Below are positions 1 to 11,773 of a stretch of 64,000 nucleotides of DNA, piece by piece. Source of the stretch: Anadara kagoshimensis (Eukaryota > Mollusca > Bivalvia > Arcoida > Arcidae). The translations under genes and the position numbers were made by a program. The DNA lies in NCBI GenBank assembly GCA_021292105.1, contig CM037870.1, positions 14,975,234 to 15,039,233 on the forward strand, read 5' to 3'. Every line of letters begins with the position of its first letter. Positions within the stretch are counted from its first letter, which is position 1. Under the pieces are notes generated by a model. That model saw nothing but the letters and a program-made list of their open reading frames with translations, had not been told where the DNA came from and did no database searches.

Positions 1-1226
1 AAAACAAGGACGTGTTCAGAGAACCGACACCTTAAGATCATATAATTTCCCAAGTCATTGGTGAATATATGCCATGGTCAGATGATGATGAAGATGATGC
101 ATATGATAATCCAGAAGGTAATAAGGAAAAGCCTGAAAACAGTCACCATGACAACATTACTGTGAGAGAAAAAGAAAACAATAGAAAAAAAGAAGCATTA
201 AAAACTAAAGACAAAGTTAAAACCAATACAAGTTTATTACTTCAAGAAGGAGACAATGGCGTTTCAATAAAACCGACGCTTTATGGTCCAAAAATTGTCC
301 GGGACCAAAGCAAGGAAGAGTCCAGAGAACCAACACCTTATGATCACATAATTTCCCAAGTCATTGGTGAATATTTGCCATGGTCCGATGATGAAGGTGA
401 TACGGAAGTTAATAAGGACAAGCCTAAAAACAGTTACCATGACACAATTTCTGTGAGAGAAAAAGAGAACAATAGAACAAAAGAAACATTAAAAACTAAG
501 TGCAAAGTTAAAAGCAATGGAAGTCTAAATTTTCTAGAAGATGACAATGTCATCACAAAGAAATCAAGAAACGTCATTCTGCTGCCACCTATAACACCGA
601 CATCAAGTCCTACCAAACGGGCTAGGTCAAGGTCAGAGAGATGCAAATCTTATAAATTAGAGAAGCAGGATAAAAGTAACAACGATAGTTTGGCTGTCAA
701 TGTAAACAGTACATTGAATGGCAGGAACTCGGTATCAGTTACTGTACCAAAGAATTCAGTGACAGACACTAACATATCAGGAAAATCACTAGAAGGTAAG
801 AACTGTCGCAATGTTCCGCGACCTCAAAAAAAGAAAAATGAAATGTGCGAAATCGTACCCCATCCGCCAGAGTCGCCAATGGACACGAGTAAACGCAGAG
901 GAAGAAAATTGCGATTTGGAACAGGCAAAGAAATTGAACCAATTGCTGCAAAGATTTTCAAGGCGAAAACGAACAGAACGCATTCTAGAGCATTATTTGA
1001 CCACGGGATTCAATCCACTGAAAACATTGGTCATGATTCATTTGATAGCCTGAGCAAAAGTTCTATAAAATTTGCAGAACATACTGTTAGTAAAAGTCAG
1101 AAGACCCTGTTAGAAAACATTGATGAAAGAATGTTGTCTTCTGTTATGGATGAACAATGTAATTCTGCCAGAAAGTCTTTGCGTGGACAGTCTGAATTAG
1201 TTCTGCCACCAATCAGAAACCATTAA
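1..1226 (+). pseudogene. Paralogue copy 1 of the REPxPY/PWSDDEDD family: 3' part of last exon, with a premature stop
   Basis: This is the end of the large last exon of a gene whose upstream part lies outside the window. The reading frame from base 3 matches copy 2 (10550-11773), including the REPTPY module, two PWSDD acidic boxes, the KKSRNVILLPP and SPTKRAR segment, and the C-terminus LVLPPIRNH before the stop at 1224-1226. Where copies 2 and 3 have a Tyr codon (TAT) in REPTPY, this copy has TAA at 33-35, so the full frame is cut about 400 codons early. From 69 onward the frame stays open for 385 codons, which suggests a recent lesion, an allele, or a base error. The function of the family is unknown. 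Copy 1 is closer to copy 2 than to copy 3 (both read TKCKVKSN where copy 3 has SKGKVKSN), and their 3' flanks also align. Confidence 0.75.
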
Positions 1227-1565
1227 AATGGAACTGTAGAAACTAAATCAGTTTTTAAGACGTGAGAAAGATAATTTATAATGTATATATTGTGATCAGT
1301 TTGAGAATAATATATAAACTTATAAACCTATCCTTAAAGATGAAAATTCTTTATCAAGGCTTTGATAGAGTTTTCCGTCTTTCAGGAAAATTTGCAATTT
1401 TTCAATCTTTAAGTTATTTTTTCTGTAATATACCTGTATTATCTCTAGGCAGCTTTTTTGCCATAATCTATCTATAATCGGCCGTTAAAGAATATGTTTG
1501 TTTTTGATTTATCAGTGAATAAATTGCGATTAAAATTACGTTCAAGTCAAGATTGTATTGTTCAA

Positions 1566-1690
1566 TAAACCACAGACCTTCGATAAGTGAACTGACACAA
1601 ACTTTCACTCACTATGAGCCTAGGTGCTATTCGAATCGTAAGCGGGCACTGTAGACTACTTTGCCAAATAGCTTCAACGTCCCTAGAGCC
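1566..1690 (-). repeat. tRNA-like SINE fragment (type B)
   Basis: The block reads, on the minus strand, as a tRNA-Leu/Ser-like head followed by a body with GTGTCAGTTCA and CGAAGGTC. The same arrangement recurs at 5120-5310, 8186-8398, 12115-12275, 28990-29215, 33003-33172 and, in plus orientation and best preserved, 60532-60690. Confidence 0.55.
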
Positions 1691-2027
1691 TCAAAACAAA
1701 TGTACCAGTGAAGACAAGGATAATTGAAATTAAGCTTTTGTATAACCAAATCAACCAAGAACACGCCACAACATCGTCCGAGTGATACAAAATAGATACA
1801 TATTTGGACTTATGATGTTACCAGATACTGTGGCAAACTAGTTGCGTGGTTACAGAAATTAAAATGATTACGCACATTTAAAAGAAACTTTAGAGAGTAG
1901 ATATTTACACAACTATACTTATCCGAAAACCCGGTGATAGGTTTGATACGGTAAAACTTTGTCTTCCCATCATTTAACAAAAAAGTAGAAATATGAACGA
2001 AAAAGAAAGACATACAGATACACTCCT

Positions 2028-2300
2028 GTCAATACTTGGCTAACGAAAGTTAGATAACGAAAAGCTGTCAGGATATAGCTAACGATGGATCGAGAATAGC
2101 AGTCGACTTTTCACTATTTTACATGTAGCTGGTGTAGCTAGCTAAACAGGGGGTACTACCCTTCCGGGGCACCCGGTCCCAGTTCTTTGGTGGAAATTCA
2201 CTTGTTTAACTTAATTTGCCAGATTGTGGTTTAGACATGGACTGGTATGGAGGTGTTTGATTCGCTTAGTGTTAAACTTTCATCAGGCCTGTTCTGTATA
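2028..2300. repeat. MITE-like element with CCTGWCRAAAGTTTAACACT ends
   Basis: Ends read roughly CCTGTCAATACTTGGCTAACG on the left and, in reverse complement, CCTGATGAAAGTTTAACACT on the right. Between them are AGCTAGCTAAACAGG and the CTTCCGGGGCACCCGG segment. The same family appears at 12615-12830, 12890-13232 and 38970-39305, with pieces at 7145-7310, 19385-19517, 32030-32180, 37058-37400, 46625-46940, 50045-50360, 57400-57690 and 58540-58700. It is the most frequent dispersed repeat in the window. Confidence 0.55.
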
Positions 2301-2934
2301 TTTCAGGAGTTAATACTCCGTAACCGGTTATATATGACAAATTAGATTGTACAAACAGGTCCCAATGTCTGAAAAATATTTTGTTTCTGGGATTTATTTT
2401 ATAAATGAAATTAATAATGAAAAAACTGATAAAGTCTTTCGCACATAGAGAATGGTTTGAAAAAAATTCGATCAAGTTTATCAACCAATTTCGGCATAAT
2501 TAAACGTTACATTATACAAATATTGTCTTTTGATGAGGTGGATATGGGATTATACGGATCAAAGTAATATTCACTGAGACAGTCAGACCTGAAAACGTTC
2601 ATCGAGTCGGTAAAGCCGGTTTTAAAAGCTTTTTTAAAATACTTTCTTGTTAGTTTAACTACACTTTTTGTGAATTTCTTTGTGTTAATGGCATCAAGAT
2701 GCCAAAATCTTGCCAAATCGCGTCAATGACACCATCATGTGCTATGTTTTGACGTCTTTTAATTATGACGTCATAATTTCTGGAAAGTTCCTTTTCTAAT
2801 TTTGATGGAAAAGTGATCCGCCAACTATTTATTGACTCTTTGAAGCATTTGTTATTGAATATCGATAATCGACCAATCAGAGGAAGGGAAAACACTCAGT
2901 GATATATTGATTGACAAACAATTTTCCTGATCAA

Positions 2935-3300
2935 AGTCATGTTGAATAACGAGATTTGGAGACGATACAGATTTAAAGATAACAGGTTTTGCATGTTTAA
3001 TGCCTTTCAGATGTGCCAGTATGTTTTTATCTACTGGCAGGCAAGAGAAGTAATTTGGGACGAATTAAAAGGGATAGCTCTCAGAGTCAGTAAGCCAAGA
3101 CAAACACACCACTCCCCAATCACGTTATTTTAAAATCGGATAAACCAGCCGATAACCATTCTCTTAGCCTCATAACGATTGCCAAACGAGGTAGCAATAA
3201 CTCAATTTTAAAAGAATTCTGGCTGGCCCGGCCGGGATGAAACGGCACACGACCTACCAAACTCAAGACGGACGCTCTACCATTCAGCCACCGAGGCAAT
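2935..3300 (-). repeat. tRNA-like SINE (type C)
   Basis: The right end, read on the minus strand, is a tRNA-like head (GGTGGCTGAATGGTAGAGCG, an A-box-like segment). The body matches 18285-18625 over most of its length, including CCAGTATGTTTTTAT and ACACACCACTCC. Two diverged copies of the same unit support a SINE rather than a chance match. Confidence 0.55.
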
Positions 3301-4295
3301 CACAAACAGAATAAATAAGTATTTCTGGTTCAATTAAAAAGTACCATTCTAATCTTTTTATATTTTGTTTATCCTACTTGACTCAATGACTTAATGTTTG
3401 AGGTATTATTCAAGTACCCGCGTTTTCAAAATAATTAACCTCTCAGCCATTTTATGACAATTTTTGGAAAATTTTAGATAAGAATGACTCAAAATTATTG
3501 AAAACTTGTAAAATCATATTTTTAGCAATCGTGAGATGAAATTGATTGTCGTCAACAAATTAGAAAAAATAATGTTAATAACAGTATCGTATCGCTAAAT
3601 TCAAAATTAAACCTTAAATTGTTGTTTATTCGGCATATAATTCAATAGTTTCATAGATAAATTTTACTTCATTATGTTCCAGTATAGGTTTAAAGACGGG
3701 TGTTTTTTTTTGCTTCTCAGACACTTGTCAAAAAGTAATCCCAAATTTCCAAACGGCCCAAGGTTACTAATTTATAAAGCCAGAACACAATTTGTGGAAA
3801 TTTCCGACTTGGCGTTCCGAGTGATAGAGTTTTGACATACTCGTAAAACAGATAATTAAAAGGGTGACCATCAAATTTTCGAATAAAAACACTACCAAAA
3901 AGGGCATATTCTTGTAGCATATTTATTATTCACTTCTTAATACAGAGTGATTGACGAATTAACAGTCATTGTCTACTTTCAAGTCTTGGTCCGACGCCTG
4001 CCCGGTAAAAGCCCTTTGTATCAGCGAAAACAAAAATCCAGTAATCGAAGAATAAAATACAAATTTTGGAACTTTAATCTGTAAACTTTACATTATAAAA
4101 TGTATTTATATCCAAGTAACTTGTGCCACTATATATATAACAACAAAAAGATATTGGGATAATGTAGTTTGACGCACCAGTCAAGACTCTTTCGCTGATA
4201 TGGATGCAATCAGTTTCGGGATCGTGAAGAAAACTGGAGTGTCGGAGAAAACGATCTAACAAACTTTCTCAAACAAATTAGAACGATTTTCCCCC

Positions 4296-4521
4296 GAATA
4301 TCAAGTCACGTGTTTGCAACAATTAGGATGACGTTATATTTTCCTGGCATCCCTCCATGACTTTTTTTCTCAAATATCAAATCACGTGTTTGCAACAATT
4401 CAGGCAACGTCATATCCGCCTAGCATCCATGCTTGGCAACGATAATGAAGTCACGTGTTTGCAACAATTAAAGTAACGTCATATCCGCCCAGCATCCCTG
4501 CTTGACAACGATTAGCAAACA
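4296..4521 (+). promoter_or_regulatory. Upstream tandem repeat array of copy 2 (TCACGTGTTTGCAAC units)
   Basis: Three units of about 69-76 bp end 48 bases before the ATG at 4569. Each carries the core TCACGTGTTTGCAACAATT (at 4306, 4382 and 4451), which includes a CACGTG E-box. The core is followed by AACGTCAT or ATGACGTT, resembling a CRE half-site, and by a GGCAACG or GACAACG box. Copy 3 has the same units at 27933 and 28002 with the same 69-bp period, and more at 24142-24251. Position and conservation between paralogues suggest a promoter. The bound factors are inferred from motif resemblance only. Confidence 0.5.
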
Positions 4522-5119
4522 GAAAAGTTTAGTGTAAAAAATTGTTGATCTTCAGTAATTACTTCAAGATGCCGAAAAATCGGAAGAAAAGTGGAAAAAG
4601 AAAGAGGTAAGTATTAGTTTAACTTTTTTGTTTCTGAAATAGCGTATAACAAATGAAGAAACCTAGTAAATTAGCTCAAATTATGCAAAATTAATTGTAA
4701 CACGTTGGAATCTCAATTGTGATTTGTAAATACATGTAAATGGGTCTGTACCTAAAAATGCAATCATATGATAAACCATAAGGTGGTTAAAAAACGGCGA
4801 CAAAATAAATAAATAAATAAATAAAATTTATGATTCGAAAATGGCTTGAATTGAAAGTAGCCGATAAAATTAATAAATAATAAGAATATTTGATTCGAAA
4901 ATAGCAGATAAAAATATATACAATTAAAAATGATAAGTGATAAAAATAACCACTAAAATAAATAAATCAGTAAATAGATAAAGAAGTAAAGACAATTTAC
5001 GCCAAACTATGGAGTTTTATTCAACAAACCTTGAAAATTGCCAATATCAAATATTGAATGTTTCGAAATAAAAAAAATAAAATTTTAAATGTAAGTTTAA
5101 ATAGTATATTCAAAAAATG

Positions 5120-5310
5120 ATTTTGCATACTCTCCAGTCAAGATTCTCTCACTTATATCGAGGCTGTCAGTTTACTGATGGTTGAAAAAACCATAGTGGC
5201 CGGATTGGGATTCGAGCCTAGACCATGTAATTAGTTAGTAGCGGTTAGTGGCGCTGTGATCCATATGTGCGCGCTTTAGACTACTCGACCACAGATCTAG
5301 AGGCTCCTGT
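5120..5310 (-). repeat. tRNA-like SINE (type B) in intron 1 of copy 2
   Basis: Read on the minus strand it has a tRNA-like head (CTAAAGCGCGC, then GGCTCGAATCCC as a B-box-like segment) and the body ending in TCTTGACTGGAGAG. It lies between exons 1 and 2 and has no counterpart at the same place in copy 3, where other SINEs occupy intron 1. Confidence 0.5.
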
Positions 5311-6059
5311 TTATTTAGAAGGTTTCAGTCTGCACTTAAAGTGTAAAATTAAATTCAACTCCTGTGATATTATTAAAAGGTACATTGTATGCTTTTGTAG
5401 TCTGAGACAGTTGTTCAAGATTGGGCCATGTATGAGTCCCGAGACCATTAGTCCGGAGATCGATGATTCAGTACAGAACGGCCAAGATAATGGTGATATA
5501 GCAGAGGAACATTCAGCTATAGGTAAGTTAAACACAGTACAGTACAGATCTCTCGAAAGTTTAACGCTAAACTTAAGACTTTATACCGAATCGGCAGCTC
5601 TTTACGTCCCCTTGTTTGCTACTTTTCCCGGGTGGGGTCCGAACCTTGGCAGTGAGAAGTGCTATCATCTGTAAGCGCGCAAATTAGACCACTATTCCAC
5701 TGCTCCATCACTGCTCACAGTTACTTGGTTTCAGAAAGCTACGCTCGAGTCCATGTCTGTGAGATCAAGGTTACCATATTTCTCACCATTGACCTTAATT
5801 TTTGTAAGTAATTATTTTTTGGCTAGTACGTTTATGTTATCTAGGGGATATAACTTTGTCGACCACGTTTACTAGTTAAACATGTAGTTTCTTTTCCGTT
5901 AGTATGTATTCCAGTTGGTGTTGGTGGACCCAATTTTTTTAATCTTAAGAAAGTAAAGGCTACATATTAAATACCAAATGTAGTGTCAATGGAATGTTTA
6001 AAGTGGATTTTCTTTTTTAAATAAACCAGATATTGGAAATATTTCTACAGAGAAAAGTT

Positions 6060-6225
6060 ATTTGGAGGAACAAATAACAAAAAGTCCAGAATATAACAAA
6101 GACTTGGCTGGACAGAATAAATATGATTCTGATGGAGATATAACTCCAGAATACAACACAGACCTGGTTAAGCAACATACATATGATTATGATGGAGATA
6201 TTACACCAGAACACAGAGTATTGGA
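6060..6225 (+). repeat. 60-bp coding tandem repeat in exon 3 of copy 2
   Basis: About two and a half units code for a 20-residue repeat of the form KYDSDGDITPEYNxDLxxQx. Copy 3 has the same repeat with an extra unit and a longer tail, making its exon 3 longer by 93 bases (31 codons) with the frame kept. The repeat is acidic and Tyr-rich, with no predicted fold that I can recognise. Confidence 0.75.
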
Positions 6226-6270
6226 TGAACAGAACATATGCAATCCTGATGTGGATACTGAACAGAGAAG

Positions 6271-6272
6271 GT

Positions 6273-6338
<66 letters not shown>

Positions 6339-6348
6339 AGAGAGAGAT
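6271..6348. repeat. (GA)n microsatellite fused to a splice donor
   Basis: The GA run starts with the donor itself: exon 3 ends AGAGAAG and the intron begins GTGAGAGAGA. Copy 3 has the same layout at 31088-31138, with donor GTAAGG. Plus-strand translation gives a meaningless Arg-Glu run. Confidence 0.85.
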
Positions 6349-7740
6349 GCGGGTTTAAGTCCAAGTCAGGTACATTTCACTTACATTCTAAATTCAGGTC
6401 TTGGAGAGATGATGAACATTTTCGACATTTGCAAAGCGCTCAGGGAAATGTACATGGATGCTTTTTTGTGATGAGGCGACATTGGCACTACCAGTGTTTA
6501 TCTTCTCTTGTAACTCATCTTAAGGGGGCAATGTCACTGCCAGTGTTCATCTTGTCTTGTATCTCTTATTGTTTCTGGTGGCATTGTCAGCTGAGTGATA
6601 TCCTGGTTTATGAAAAACAAGAAGAAAGCAATATGCAATTAAAAAAAAACATTTTTTGCATTATCCAGTGTAACAAAGAACACAAAACAACAAACATATG
6701 AAACGAGCAAACAATAAAAAAAAAGATATATAAAATAGGTTGTTTTATTTTGAAATAGGTGTATGCTTGATGAAATGGACACCACTGACAACGAAGATGA
6801 AAACATATCCATAGGTGTCTGTTCCCTATCAAACAGTGATATACAGATTGATTTCACGCCACAGGAAAACCATGATACCTTATCCAAGAGTATCTCTGGA
6901 TCTCTGTCGGGAAGTGTTCAAAGTATGAATATCACACCAAACAAAGATAACGACACGTCAAACAAAGAAGATGGCTATCTTTTAAACACAGGAGATCGTG
7001 TTACATTAATCAAAGAAGATGACGTCACATCCATTGGTGCTTGCTATCTTTCAGGCACAGATGAAGAAATAGTCGGAAAGGATATTGTTGTGGAAGAAGA
7101 TCTTAAAAAGAGAAACGGTAGGTTAATAGTATTTAACAAATCTTAATAAAAAACAAACGTACCAATCCATGTCCAAGTCATAATTCCAAAAGTCAACCAC
7201 AAACATACAGGTCTATGTCCAAATCAAAAACTCAAAAGCAAAGTAAAAACTTTGTTTAATAGCAAACTCTGTTAAAACACATAGACTTCCACCATGGAAG
7301 TGAGGCCGGTTGCTTCGGAAGAGTAAGCACCTTCTACAGACGCAACATATGTCATAAAACTGAGGGGGCAATCTTCGATACATAGACATTCTATTGTAAT
7401 GACGGCCATTAAACTTTTTGAGGGACTATGCTTGCAATGCCACTGGTACTCGGAAAGCTTACTGACAAACTTTCTGGAACCTAGGCCGCTTTATGTTATG
7501 ACATTAAACATGGATTTCCCTTTAATTTATAATACATTTTAGAATCGCCTGTTGTTCTATTGCTATGTCTTTTTACTATTTCTCTATTTGACGTATTTTT
7601 ACAGATTCAGGGAAACAAAAAGACGTTGAAGATAATTCAAACACATCCCTCAAGACCGGTCTATATATTGACCCTATGGTGATGGACAGTCGAAAAGAGT
7701 AAGTAAAATGTTATATATAGAATGTAAGCAAACTCTATTA

Positions 7741-7913
7741 ACCTGTCTGTTCGACCTTTAATTTAAATATTAAATGCGGACGAGTACAATTATTAATAAG
7801 GGGCATTTCATTTCGTCATAATGTTTTCAAAAACCAATCACATCCTAACACTGCCCATGTATTAAATGGGTCCATTATATGAATATTTCTAATAAAAGGG
7901 CAAGCGGACAGGT
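7741..7913. repeat. MITE with ACCTGTCYG...CRGACAGGT ends, intron 5 of copy 2
   Basis: Inverted ends of about 30 bp (ACCTGTCTGTTCGACCTTTA on the left, complement of AAAAGGGCAAGCGGACAGGT on the right) enclose a short AT-rich core. Copies: 32563-32771, at the same place in copy 3; 54398-54615; and 60244-60492 in reverse. Insertion in intron 5 therefore predates the split of copies 2 and 3. Confidence 0.7.
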
Positions 7914-8185
7914 AAAGATGTTTGTCTATACATACTTTTGGGAAGCACTCACTTGCCATTCAATACTAAGCATAATTAATTATTGACAAAAATATTAGTC
8001 CATAAGCCGGTAGTTCGGCGATCGAGGCTACCTTTACATTAAAAAAAATTGGATAAGAGAACATTTACCCTCAACAAGGGTTCCGTATTCATTCATTTCG
8101 TTTAAAAACACTAGTCAAGAGAATTGTGTTGTTGAGATTAAATAGTTGTTCTATAGAAAGAAAGACTGGTGTGGGACGGAATAAT

Positions 8186-8398
8186 GAAGTTTTACACCGA
8201 AGTCAATATTCCTTCACTTACAACTAGGCAGTCAGTTCTGCAATAATGTAGGAAATCTGAAAAAAACCCACAAGCTTTCGGCAAGCGAACTGAAACTTTC
8301 TCACATGACGATCTGTCCTGATTGTGACTCGAACTGAGGAGATGAGATGTACTGTGAGCAGGCGCTTTAAACCATTTGGTTATCGATGCCCTTAAAAC
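8186..8398 (-). repeat. tRNA-like SINE (type B) just upstream of exon 6, copy 2
   Basis: A minus-strand SINE lies within 50 bases of the exon 6 acceptor. Copy 3 has it at 33003-33172, so the insertion is older than the duplication. The first ATG of the long open frame here (8376) lies inside the SINE and is not the gene's start. Confidence 0.55.
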
Positions 8399-11300
8399 GA
8401 GGATAGAGGTGCAAATTAAAGATATTCTTTTCTTAAATTGTAGGATTCTCCTGAATTTGAAAAACCTGATCCAGCAAAATGTGAAACAAATAAAAGATAT
8501 GAGGAAATGCAAGGCACAACTCAACATAGCTGTACACAAATCTGAACTGAGAGTTGACAGAACAAAGAAGAGCAATGATGAGACGAAGGTCAAAATAACA
8601 GAGCTTAGAGCAGACTTTTGGTTGAAAGCAAAACAATTCCCCGCCTCAGTGTCACTCAAAGTTAACAAATGCGACACTTGGGTTCGAAAACGTAAACAAG
8701 ATATAGTGGATGATCTAAATACAGTAAAACGAAAGGAAAAACTACTTAAAGAGATTATACCGAAATTGATAAAAGAAAATTCTTTGAGGAAAACATGGAC
8801 TCCGACAGTACCTATGATAACCTTTTCTCCCGTGATTGCATATCTTAATTTACAATTTTTGGAAGAATTTGGGACAATATTTCGATTTAAAAAACTAAGA
8901 CCTGGGATTTATTTTAGACATCCGTTTTACAGAACAACTTATCATGTCGCAGAAGAGAAGGTGGAGAACTTCAAAGAAAAACACCCATACTTTTATTACC
9001 ATTGTCAACGCTATATAAAGAAAAATGATGTTGAAGTATTTCATCAACAAACTGAAGATGTTATTTGGTATGATGAAAAGAAACAAGGCTTAAAAGAAAT
9101 CAAAGGAAAGGACATTGAGAAACAACACGTTTGTATTGATATTGAAAATAAACAAGCAGAGATCGGTCAAGAAAAGACGATGAATAATGAAACAAGCTTA
9201 AAAATCAAACGTTTTGATGCCATGGAAATGAAATATGGACAAGAGGATCAAAATGTGATAGATGGCGGCACAGGTGTTAAAACACAGAAAGGTGTTACAA
9301 ATACTGACCCGAAAACGACAAAGAAAAAAGGAAAAATGAAGAAAGAGAATAATAATTCTACTGATAGAATAGTTCAGAATAAAAGCCAAGAGCAAACAAA
9401 GACCACAAGAAAGACATCTGTGGAATCAAAGGTAAACGACGGTAAAACAAAAACAATTCACAGAAAAGTTACGAAACCAAAACCAAGAAATAGCAGTGCA
9501 GAAAAAGTTAAAACAGATACAAGTAGAAGTATTAAAGAAATAACAAGAAATGATAATGACAAAGGAACGAAGAAGCAGAAAAACATGGAGGTGGATAAAA
9601 CCATTTTAGAACGAAAAGAAAACTTGCGAAAACAGGGAAAAGATGCATTTGTAAAAACATCAGGCGACAAAAGCTTCATCTATATAAAACCAGCTGCTTC
9701 GAAGGGCACCGAAACAGAAAGTGATAACAATCGCCACCTGCCCATCAGTGTTATACAAAGAGGTCAGTCAGTCAGGCAAAGGTTGTGCGAAGGCCTCCAT
9801 CTGGTCCTAGTAAATATGCAACTTGTAACAGATTCGGCTCCACAAAGCAATCAAATTCTTTTTTGGACAATATAAGAGTACATGCAAAACCAGTGCCATT
9901 TATAGGTAAAACCAAGATACCGTTGTTAATGAGACAAAATGTGGCCTACAAGACACCAACACCAAGAAAACCACCAAATAGAAATGTGCCTTCACCACGT
10001 ATTCATTTAAAAGAAGGACAATCAAAATGTGGTGTAATTCAGACGAAGAGAAAACACTTTGGATCTGAGCCTACAATTTCTGATGGATTCGATAATAAAG
10101 TCAATGCAGACCGTGATAAATCAATCATGGACAGACAAATCCTTGTTTCGAGGAACGATATATCAAGAGCTTTTACGATGCCACAAACAAAAACATTAAA
10201 TAAGTTCCGTAAGGAGTCTCAAACACAATCTTTGATACCCATTTCGGTTAATTACATGAAAGGAAAGTGCCAAAGAATAGTCCTTTCGAGGGAACCGGCG
10301 CCTTATGGTCATATAATTGCCCGGGATTTTACAATGCGACAAAAGAGAACGATTAATAAGTTCCATAACAAGTCTCAAAAACAGCGACAATCTTTGATAC
10401 CCATTTCTGTTAATTATATGAAAGAAAATGGCCAAAGAAAAGTCGCGTCAAGAGAACCGGCGCCTTATGGTAACAAAATTCCTCGGGATCAAACCACGGT
10501 TGTGTCACGGAAACCAGCGCATCGTGATCATTTGAATGTCCGCAACCAAAACAAGGGCGTGTTCAGAGAACCGACACCTTATGATCATATAATTTCCCAA
10601 GTCATTGGTGAATATATGCCATGGTCAGATGATGATGAAGATGATGCATATGATAATCCAGAAGTTAATAAGGACAAGCCTGAAAACAATCACAAAGACA
10701 ACATTAATGTGAGAGAAAAAGAAAACAATAGAACGAAAGAAACATTAAAAACTAAAGTCAAAGTTAAAACCAATACAAGTTTGTTACTTCAAGAAGGAGA
10801 CAATGACGTTTCAATAGAACCTAGGCTTTATGGTCCAAATATTGTCCCTGACCAAAGCAAGGAAGAGTCTAGAGAACCAACACCTTATGATCACATAATT
10901 TCCCAAGTCATTGGTGAATATCTGCCATGGTCCGATGATGAAGATGATAATCCAGAAGTTAATAAGGACAAGCCTGAAAACAGTTACCATGACACAATTT
11001 CTGTGAGAGAAAAACAGAACAATAGAACGATAGAAACATTAAAAACTAAGTGCAAAGTTAAAAGCAATGACAATCTAAATTTTCTAGAGGATGACAATGT
11101 CATCACAAAGAAATCAAGAAACGTCATTCTGCTTCCACCTATAACACCGACATCAAGTCCTACCAAACGGGCTAGGTCAAGGTCAAGGTCAGAGAGATGC
11201 AAATCTTATAATTCAAAGAAGGAGGATAAAAGTAACAACGATAGTTTGGCTGTCAATGTAAACAGTACATTGAATGGCAGAAACTCGGTATCAGTTACTG

Positions 11301-11773
11301 TACCAAAGATTTCAGTGACAGACACCAACATGTCTGGAAAATCACTAGAAGGTAAAAACTGTCGCAATGTTTCGCGACCTCAAGAAAAGAAATATGAAAT
11401 GGGCAAAATCGTACCCCATCCGCCAGAGTCGCCAAAGGACACGAGTAAACGCAGAGGAAGAAAATTGCGAATTGGAACAGGCAAAGAAATTGAACCAACT
11501 GCTGCAAAGATTTCCAAGCCGGAAACGAACAGAACGTCTGCTGAAGCAATATTAGAACACGGAATTCAATTTACTGCAAACATTTGTCATGATTCAGTTC
11601 ATAGACTTAGTAAAGGTTCTGCAGAACATGCTGTAAGTAAAAGTGGGAAGACATTGTTGGAAAACATTGATGAAAGAATGTTGTCTTCTGTTATGGATGA
11701 ACAATGTAATTCTGCCAGAAAGTCTTTACGTGGACAGTCTAAATTAGTTCTGCCACCAATCAGAAACCATTAA

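Larger units (their letters stand above)
1227..4295. other. Intergenic region between copies 1 and 2, made of dispersed repeats
   Basis: No credible gene is seen. The first 800 bases align with the region after copy 2 (11774-12600), so the 3' flank was duplicated with the gene. It holds a tRNA-like SINE fragment on the minus strand near 1566-1690, an inverted-repeat element near 2028-2300, and a second tRNA-like SINE near 2935-3300. The minus-strand frames at 2507-2895 (69 and 78 codons) resemble no family I know. Confidence 0.6.
4569..11773 (+). pseudogene. Paralogue copy 2 of the REPxPY/PWSDDEDD family, frameshifted in the last exon
   Basis: Six exons can be placed by comparison with copy 3, all with AG/GT borders and agreeing phases: 4569-4606, 5401-5522, 6030-6270, 6759-7117, 7605-7698 and 8444-11773. 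Exon 1 codes MPKNRKKSGKRK, exon 3 holds the KYDSDGDITPEYN repeats, and exon 6 holds the coiled coil, the modules and the C-terminus. Around 9774 the copy-3 sequence TCAATGATGCAAAGG is TCAGGCAAAGG here, a 4-bp loss. Translation then leaves the family frame and stops at 9873-9875, giving about 761 residues without the module and C-terminal region. The rest of exon 6 stays open in the new frame to 11773, so decay is recent or the deletion is an allele or assembly error. The function of the family is unknown. Confidence 0.8.

Noticed and set aside
2507-2895. Two overlapping minus-strand frames that might be an exon
   Set aside because: No recognisable domain or clear splice borders, and the flank of copy 2 does not preserve them as open frames.
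4365-4521. Complete RFX X-boxes (cilia promoter) in the upstream array
   Set aside because: Only the half-site GGCAAC is present; the other half is not found at the needed spacing.
6183-6701. A 172-codon open frame with an Arg-Glu repeat
   Set aside because: It is a translation of the GA microsatellite in intron 3; the true frame ends at the exon 3 donor.
8376-8443. ATG at 8376 as the start of a separate gene for the long last exon
   Set aside because: It lies inside a SINE in intron 5. The exon begins after the AG at 8442-8443, as in copy 3.
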